From: Acidobacteriota bacterium
GTDB taxonomy: Bacteria; Acidobacteriota; Terriglobia; UBA7540
Direction: 5' to 3'
Length of the DNA: 7,988 bases
NCBI GenBank assembly: GCA_003224635.1
Contig: QHZK01000348.1
Coordinates: 1 to 7,988, forward strand
The translations under genes were made by a program, and so were the position numbers. The notes beneath the pieces are model-generated. The model did not search any database. It was not told the origin of the DNA and saw only the letters and a list, made by a program, of their open reading frames with translations. Below, piece by piece: positions 4,903 to 7,988 of this stretch; positions within the stretch are counted from its first letter, which is position 1; each line of letters starts with the position of its first letter.

Positions 4903-6060
4903 GTGCGAGTACGGACCCTGCCCAGGCTGTTTCCCCTGATCTTGCTCGCGAGCCCCTGTCTCGCGGGGCAAGCGCACCCGGCGGACCGCGTGGAACGGCT
5001 GCTCGAGGAGCTCTCGAACGCTCCCGGACCGTCAGGGTTTGAAGCGCCGGTACGGGAGATCGTGGCGCGCGAGCTGCGCGCTCAGGGCCTTGAGGTCTCA
5101 ACCGACGGCCTCGGCTCGGTCATCGGAGTGCTGCACGGCTCCCCCGGCGGCCCGCGCATCATGCTGGCCGCGCACATGGACGAGGTCGGCGCCATGGTCC
5201 GCTTCGTCACGCCCGAGGGGATGGTCAAGTTCCAGCTCCTGGGCGGGTGGCTCGACCAGGCGCTGGTCGACCAGCGTTGGACCATCCTGACCAGCCAGGG
5301 CCCCGTGACCGCCATCAGCGGGCTGCGCAGCGTTCACATCACCCCGGCGGAAGACCGCAACCGCGTGACCGCGCGCGACGACGTTTTTCTGGACGTGGGA
5401 GCGCGGTCCAAAGATGAGGCGGAAGCGCTGGGCATCCGCGCGGGCGACCCGATCGTCCCCGCGACGGCCTTCACAAAGCTTGTGGACGGCCGCTATACGG
5501 GAAAGGCCATGGACGATCGCGTGGGCTGCGCGATGCTGCTCGAAACGCTGCGCCGGCTGAAGGAGCAGGGCTCGAAGACTCCGAACACCCTCTATTTTGT
5601 GGGCACGGTCCAGGAAGAGGTAGGCCTGCGCGGGGCGCACACCGCCGCCCTGGCGGTCAAGCCCGACCTCGGGATTTCGCTCGAGGCGGGTATCGCCGCC
5701 GACCATCCGGGCGGGCGGGCCGATTGGGCGCAGGAGCGGCTGGGCGCCGGACCGGTGATTTATCTCGCTGACGCCGCCATGCTCGTGAACCTGAGGCTGC
5801 GCGACTTCTTCGTGCGCGTCGCCGCGGACGCGAACATCCCCCTCCAGACCGAAGTCACTACAGGCGGCGCGGAGGACTCTGCGGAACTGCAGCGCTACGC
5901 TGCGGGAACGCCGTCCATCAATTTCGCCGTGGCCACGCGCTACCTGCACAGCCACAACAGCATGATCGAAAGGGCCGACCTCGACCGCGCCATCGACCTA
6001 CTGGTGAAGCTTCTTCCGCGCCTCGATTCGAAAACCGTAGCGGAGATTTCGCGATTCTAG
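4903..6060 (+). CDS. M42 family metallo-aminopeptidase with signal peptide
   Basis: 385 residues. It should remove N-terminal residues from peptides using two metal ions. Motifs of the M42 family appear in order: H91-M-D93 in 'LAAHMDEVG' (metal His and neighbouring Asp); D204 in 'GKAMDDRVGC' (bridging Asp); E238-E239 in 'VQEEVGLRG' (general base and metal ligand); E261 in 'SLEAGIAADHPG', where characterised members such as PhTET have Asp as ligand; and H349 in 'YLHSHNSMIER'. Residues about 97-190 are the inserted small domain that builds the oligomer in the family. Residues 1-22 (MRVRTLPRLFPLILLASPCLA) look like a Sec signal peptide, while well-studied M42 enzymes are cytoplasmic. The start is GTG with AGGAGGTG upstream, an excellent ribosome site. 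Single gene; the repeat-rich DNA after it may end transcription. Older annotations of this family as endoglucanase are unlikely to apply. Confidence 0.92.
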   Translation: MRVRTLPRLFPLILLASPCLAGQAHPADRVERLLEELSNAPGPSGFEAPVREIVARELRAQGLEVSTDGLGSVIGVLHGSPGGPRIMLAAHMDEVGAMVRFVTPEGMVKFQLLGGWLDQALVDQRWTILTSQGPVTAISGLRSVHITPAEDRNRVTARDDVFLDVGARSKDEAEALGIRAGDPIVPATAFTKLVDGRYTGKAMDDRVGCAMLLETLRRLKEQGSKTPNTLYFVGTVQEEVGLRGAHTAALAVKPDLGISLEAGIAADHPGGRADWAQERLGAGPVIYLADAAMLVNLRLRDFFVRVAADANIPLQTEVTTGGAEDSAELQRYAAGTPSINFAVATRYLHSHNSMIERADLDRAIDLLVKLLPRLDSKTVAEISRF

Positions 6061-6089
6061 CCGGTAGGACGGAGTCAAAGCCTTCACTC

Positions 6090-6249
6090 GTCATCTTGAG
6101 CCCCTTCGCTTCGCTCAGAGCAGGCTCTCCGCCTGTCATTCTGAGCGCAGCGAAGAATCTCTGTATTTCACTCAGGGTGAACTCAGCGAAGGATCTCGCA
6201 GTGCCCCGAAATCAAAAACTGAGATTCTTCGCTCCGCTCAGAATGACAG
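6090..6249. repeat. Nested TCATTCTGAGCG-type inverted repeats
   Basis: Arms 6133-6160 and 6222-6249 are inverted complements over 28 bp with one mismatch (core GTCATTCTGAGC and CGAAGAATCT). Two partial, diverged copies accompany them: 6090-6121 (TCATCTTGAGC ... TTCGCTCAGAG) and 6171-6195 (CTCAGGGTGAACTCAGCGAA). The cluster lies just after the M42 gene and before the convergent DUF420 gene. I know this word as a dispersed repeat common in several bacterial phyla. Confidence 0.85.
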
Positions 6250-6253
6250 ACTC

Positions 6254-6295
6254 ACTTCTGGCTTCTGACTCCTGACTCCTGGCTCCTGACTCCTA
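6254..6295. repeat. Six tandem 7-bp units, RCTYCTG type
   Basis: Units run ACTTCTG, GCTTCTG, ACTCCTG, ACTCCTG, GCTCCTG, ACTCCTA. The last unit contains the stop codon of the DUF420 gene (6293-6295 on the minus strand). Confidence 0.85.
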
Positions 6296-6715
6296 CCGGT
6301 ACAGGTGATACAGCATCCAGTAGACGATCACACCGGTAGCCGAGACGTAGAGCCACAAAGGCAACGTCCAGCGCGCGATTCTCCGGTGGAGAGCGAACCG
6401 CTCGCGCAAGGCGCGGTAGAGCGTGACGAGCGCCAGCGGGACAATCACAACGGCCAGGATGGTGTGGGAGCCGAGCAACGTAAGGTAGAAGGCCCGGACG
6501 AGGCCGCGTCCGGCGAAGCGAGTGACGCCGTGGTGAGCGTGGTACCAAAGATAACAGATGAGGAAAAGGGTGGACGTCGAGAACGCCGACAGCATGCAGA
6601 GCTTGTGCGCTCCGACCTGTTTCCTGCGAATGAAGAGGAACCCAAGGCTGAGCAGCAGGGCGCTCGCGGCGTTCAGCGCGGCGTCCAGCGCGGGGAAATC
6701 GGAAAGCGGGAGCAT
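6293..6715 (-). CDS. DUF420 membrane protein, CtaM/YozB type
   Basis: 140 residues with four predicted membrane helices, at about 11-29, 41-60, 74-102 and 117-137. The ending 'LHRRIARWTLPLWLYVSATGVIVYWMLYHLYR' is typical of DUF420. Histidines H37, H59, H61, H62, H84, H110 and H137 lie at or near membrane faces and could bind heme or metal. In Staphylococcus the DUF420 protein CtaM is needed for an active aa3-type oxidase; the same role here is inferred from family and from the nearby heme O synthase gene. Length is normal. ATG 6715 is the first good start, but no clear Shine-Dalgarno site is seen before it. About 310 bp of repeats separate it from the upstream two-helix gene, so the two may not share one transcript. 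Confidence 0.87.
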   Translation of the reverse strand: MLPLSDFPALDAALNAASALLLSLGFLFIRRKQVGAHKLCMLSAFSTSTLFLICYLWYHAHHGVTRFAGRGLVRAFYLTLLGSHTILAVVIVPLALVTLYRALRERFALHRRIARWTLPLWLYVSATGVIVYWMLYHLYR

Positions 6716-6723
6716 GCAGAAGC

Positions 6724-6851
6724 CGTCAGTGAGTCAGTTATCAGCAGCAACGCGGCCCAGAGTCAGAAATCCCAACTTGAAAGTTCAAAGCCGAATCGCC
6801 CAGTGTTTTCGACCTTGTTCTTGGCTGATGACTGAGAACTGATAGCTGACG
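6724..6851. repeat. Second element with inverted heptamer ends
   Basis: The left end carries three NNTCAGY units (6724-6730, 6732-6738, 6739-6745); the right end carries four RCTGANN units (6824-6851: GCTGATG, ACTGAGA, ACTGATA, GCTGACG). The ends are inverted complements in consensus, the same plan as 3036-3149. The centre includes the palindrome TTGAAAGTTCAA (6778-6789). It starts 9 bp upstream of the DUF420 start codon. Confidence 0.7.
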
Positions 6852-6891
6852 ACCTTCCTCTACTGGGTTCTGCAGAATTGAGTGATATCCG

Positions 6892-6997
6892 CCCCTCACC
6901 CCCTTCCCCTCTCCCGCGAGGGGAGAGGGTAGAGAAGGCCTCAACTCATGCCCTCTCCCCTTGCGGGAGAGGGCGGCGCGCAGCGCCGGGTGAGGGG
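6892..6997. repeat. CCCTCTCCC-type palindromic element
   Basis: The outer arms CCCCTCACCC (6892-6901) and GGGTGAGGGG (6988-6997) are exact inverted complements. Inside are two hairpins with the same sequence word: CCCTCTCC (6907-6914) with GGAGAGGG (6922-6929), and CCCTCTCCC (6951-6959) with GGGAGAGGG (6965-6973). With 6724-6851 it accounts for most of the 313-bp gap between the DUF420 gene and the two-helix gene; no gene is seen there. Confidence 0.88.
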
Positions 6998-7028
6998 TTT
7001 GACGGGTCACTCTATTTGGCAACGGTCA

Positions 7029-7370
7029 TTAGCTCGGTCCTTTTCGCAGCTCTTTTAGCAGGGCTTCGAGTTCGCCGGTGTGCAACGACCAGGCGAGGTC
7101 AAACAGGAAGAAGGCGCCCAGGGTGAGACCGATGAGGGCCAGCGCGATGCCGTCGAGATAAGCGATCCAGCCCGTTGCCACGACCCAGGCCACGACCGCG
7201 AGCGACGCCAGCCCGAGGACGAGGCAGATGCCCAGCTCGAGAAAGCACGCACGCACATGGGATCGCTCTCGGGGTAGTGCTTGATCGGCGGCAGCCGGCT
7301 GCGGCGTGGCCAGGGCTTTCGAGCCGGGAGCGGCCGTTTCCTGTACCACGTTTCCTGTCGGACCAGCCAT
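7029..7370 (-). CDS. Small two-helix membrane protein, family not recognised
   Basis: 113 residues. Residues 1-38 are polar, rich in Ala and Pro. Two membrane helices follow, at about 43-65 (FLELGICLVLGLASLAVVAWVVA) and 73-96 (DGIALALIGLTLGAFFLFDLAWSL), and a short charged tail (HTGELEALLKELRKGPS). The two helices with a short loop (TGWIAYLDG) form a hairpin, with both ends probably cytoplasmic. I do not recognise the family. It lies between the heme O synthase and DUF420 genes on the same strand, so a part in cytochrome oxidase assembly or as a small oxidase subunit is possible. No strong Shine-Dalgarno site precedes ATG 7370. Codon use and helix composition support a real gene. Confidence 0.7.
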   Translation of the reverse strand: MAGPTGNVVQETAAPGSKALATPQPAAADQALPRERSHVRACFLELGICLVLGLASLAVVAWVVATGWIAYLDGIALALIGLTLGAFFLFDLAWSLHTGELEALLKELRKGPS

Positions 7371-7403
7371 AACCGTTCACTCGAGCGCTGACTGTCGAGT
7401 TAA

Positions 7404-7494
7404 GCCGCAACCAACGGGGCGTTCTCTCGGACCTCCGTGCCTTTCAAGCTTTAACACCGAGCGCACGGAGTATCTCCGTGAACTCGTGTTGAGG
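7404..7494. repeat. Dispersed repeat, copy B (first copy at 1808)
   Basis: This begins GCCGCAACCAA like copy A and matches it over 7404-7427 and again over about 7430-7494 (GACCTCCGTGCCT onward). It lies between the heme O synthase and two-helix genes. The stretch after it, to 7525, keeps a degenerate GGACACAGAGG word. Confidence 0.75.
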
Positions 7495-7549
7495 CTCCTC
7501 TCAGCACGAAGGACACAGAGGCGCTACCACTCCTCTAAAATTTTGTGCT

Positions 7550-7988
7550 TCACGTCGATATCTTGTCAACCATCATCAGACCGAGGAGCAACGGCAGATA
7601 GATGACTGACGCCAACACCAGGCGTCGGGCGAGCGCGTTCGACCGGGAATGCGCGAGTCGCGCGCCGCAGAACAGAAAAGCCAGGCCAACCAAAGACGCT
7701 CCGAGACAGTAGATGGCGCCTGCCTGGTTCAGAAAGACGGGTATAAGGCTGACCGGGAGCAGCGCCAGCGTAAAGACGAAAATCTCTCGCCCGGTGAAGC
7801 GGCCGTCGACGTCCTTCGGCGGCAGCATGATGTATCCCGCGCGGGCGTAATCCTCACGGTACATCCAGGCGATGCCCAGGAAGTGGGGAAACTGCCACAA
7901 AAAGAGCACGGCGTAGAGGACCCAGGCCTCGCGGCCCAAGCTGCCGCGCGCCGCCGCCCAGCCGATCAGGGGCGGCATGGCGCCCGGA
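7550..7988 (-). CDS. ctaB: Heme O synthase (protoheme IX farnesyltransferase), N-terminus beyond window
   Basis: This enzyme joins a farnesyl group to heme b, giving heme O for terminal oxidases; it is a UbiA-type membrane prenyltransferase. About 145 residues of the C-terminal half are present. 'PGAMPPLIGWAA' and 'LFLWQFPHFLGIAWMYREDYARAGYIMLPP' are diagnostic of the CtaB/CyoE group; the second holds the conserved YREDY loop. Membrane helices follow at about residues 51-70, 74-93 and 108-130 of the visible part. The first Asp-rich motif (NDxxD) lies outside the window, so catalytic completeness cannot be judged. The frame continues upstream of the internal Met at 7978 to the window end, so that Met is not the start. 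The end (MMVDKIST) is normal. It is followed on the same strand by the two-helix and DUF420 genes. Confidence 0.95.
   Translation of the reverse strand, partial: PGAMPPLIGWAAARGSLGREAWVLYAVLFLWQFPHFLGIAWMYREDYARAGYIMLPPKDVDGRFTGREIFVFTLALLPVSLIPVFLNQAGAIYCLGASLVGLAFLFCGARLAHSRSNALARRLVLASVIYLPLLLGLMMVDKIST

Noticed and set aside
5098..5955. 285-residue open frame on the minus strand
   Set aside because: It is antisense to the M42 peptidase, whose motifs are complete on the plus strand; long antisense frames are common in GC-rich genes.
6305..6835. 176-residue plus-strand frame
   Set aside because: It is antisense to the DUF420 gene and continues into repeat DNA; the product is low-complexity and charged.

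Overview
This GC-rich bacterial window carries nine protein genes, two of them cut by the window edges. Every larger gap between genes is filled with short dispersed or palindromic repeats. High GC, frequent TTG starts behind good Shine-Dalgarno sites, a FecR-domain protein, a secreted-type M42 peptidase and the dense intergenic repeats fit an Acidobacteriota-like soil or sediment bacterium. That is inference from style only; there is no rRNA or marker gene here to prove it. No tRNA, rRNA, CRISPR array, transposase or phage gene was seen.

Left part (1-2060): the minus strand carries the 5' part of a secreted FecR-domain protein (2-1159, open at the left edge), with an in-frame tripled 33-bp repeat inside it. 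Upstream of it is an 81-residue CDGSH-type iron-sulfur protein (1476-1721). The gap 1722-2060 holds a dispersed repeat that recurs at 7404-7494.

Middle (2061-4278): a four-helix HemJ/CopD-like membrane protein (minus) diverges from a 2[4Fe-4S] ferredoxin (plus) across a REP-like palindrome. The ferredoxin converges on a membrane-anchored HEAT-repeat protein with an embedded biotinyl/lipoyl-like barrel-sandwich domain (minus). The two are separated by an element made of inverted 7-bp repeats. The HEAT gene has a recognisable promoter (TTGAGG, 17 bp, TATAAT).

Right part (4279-7988): a HIT-family hydrolase (minus) diverges from an M42 aminopeptidase with a signal peptide (plus). Then a minus-strand group reads toward the left: the C-terminal half of heme O synthase (ctaB, cut at the right edge), an unrecognised two-helix membrane protein, and a DUF420 protein of the CtaM/YozB type. 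These three look like part of a cytochrome c oxidase assembly locus.

Taken together, several genes concern heme or iron-sulfur chemistry (HemJ-like, ferredoxin, CDGSH, CtaB, DUF420), but they are not one operon. I see no defence system or obvious new multi-gene system. The most unusual items are the FecR in-frame repeat, the HEAT/barrel-sandwich fusion and the elements with inverted heptamer arrays at their ends.
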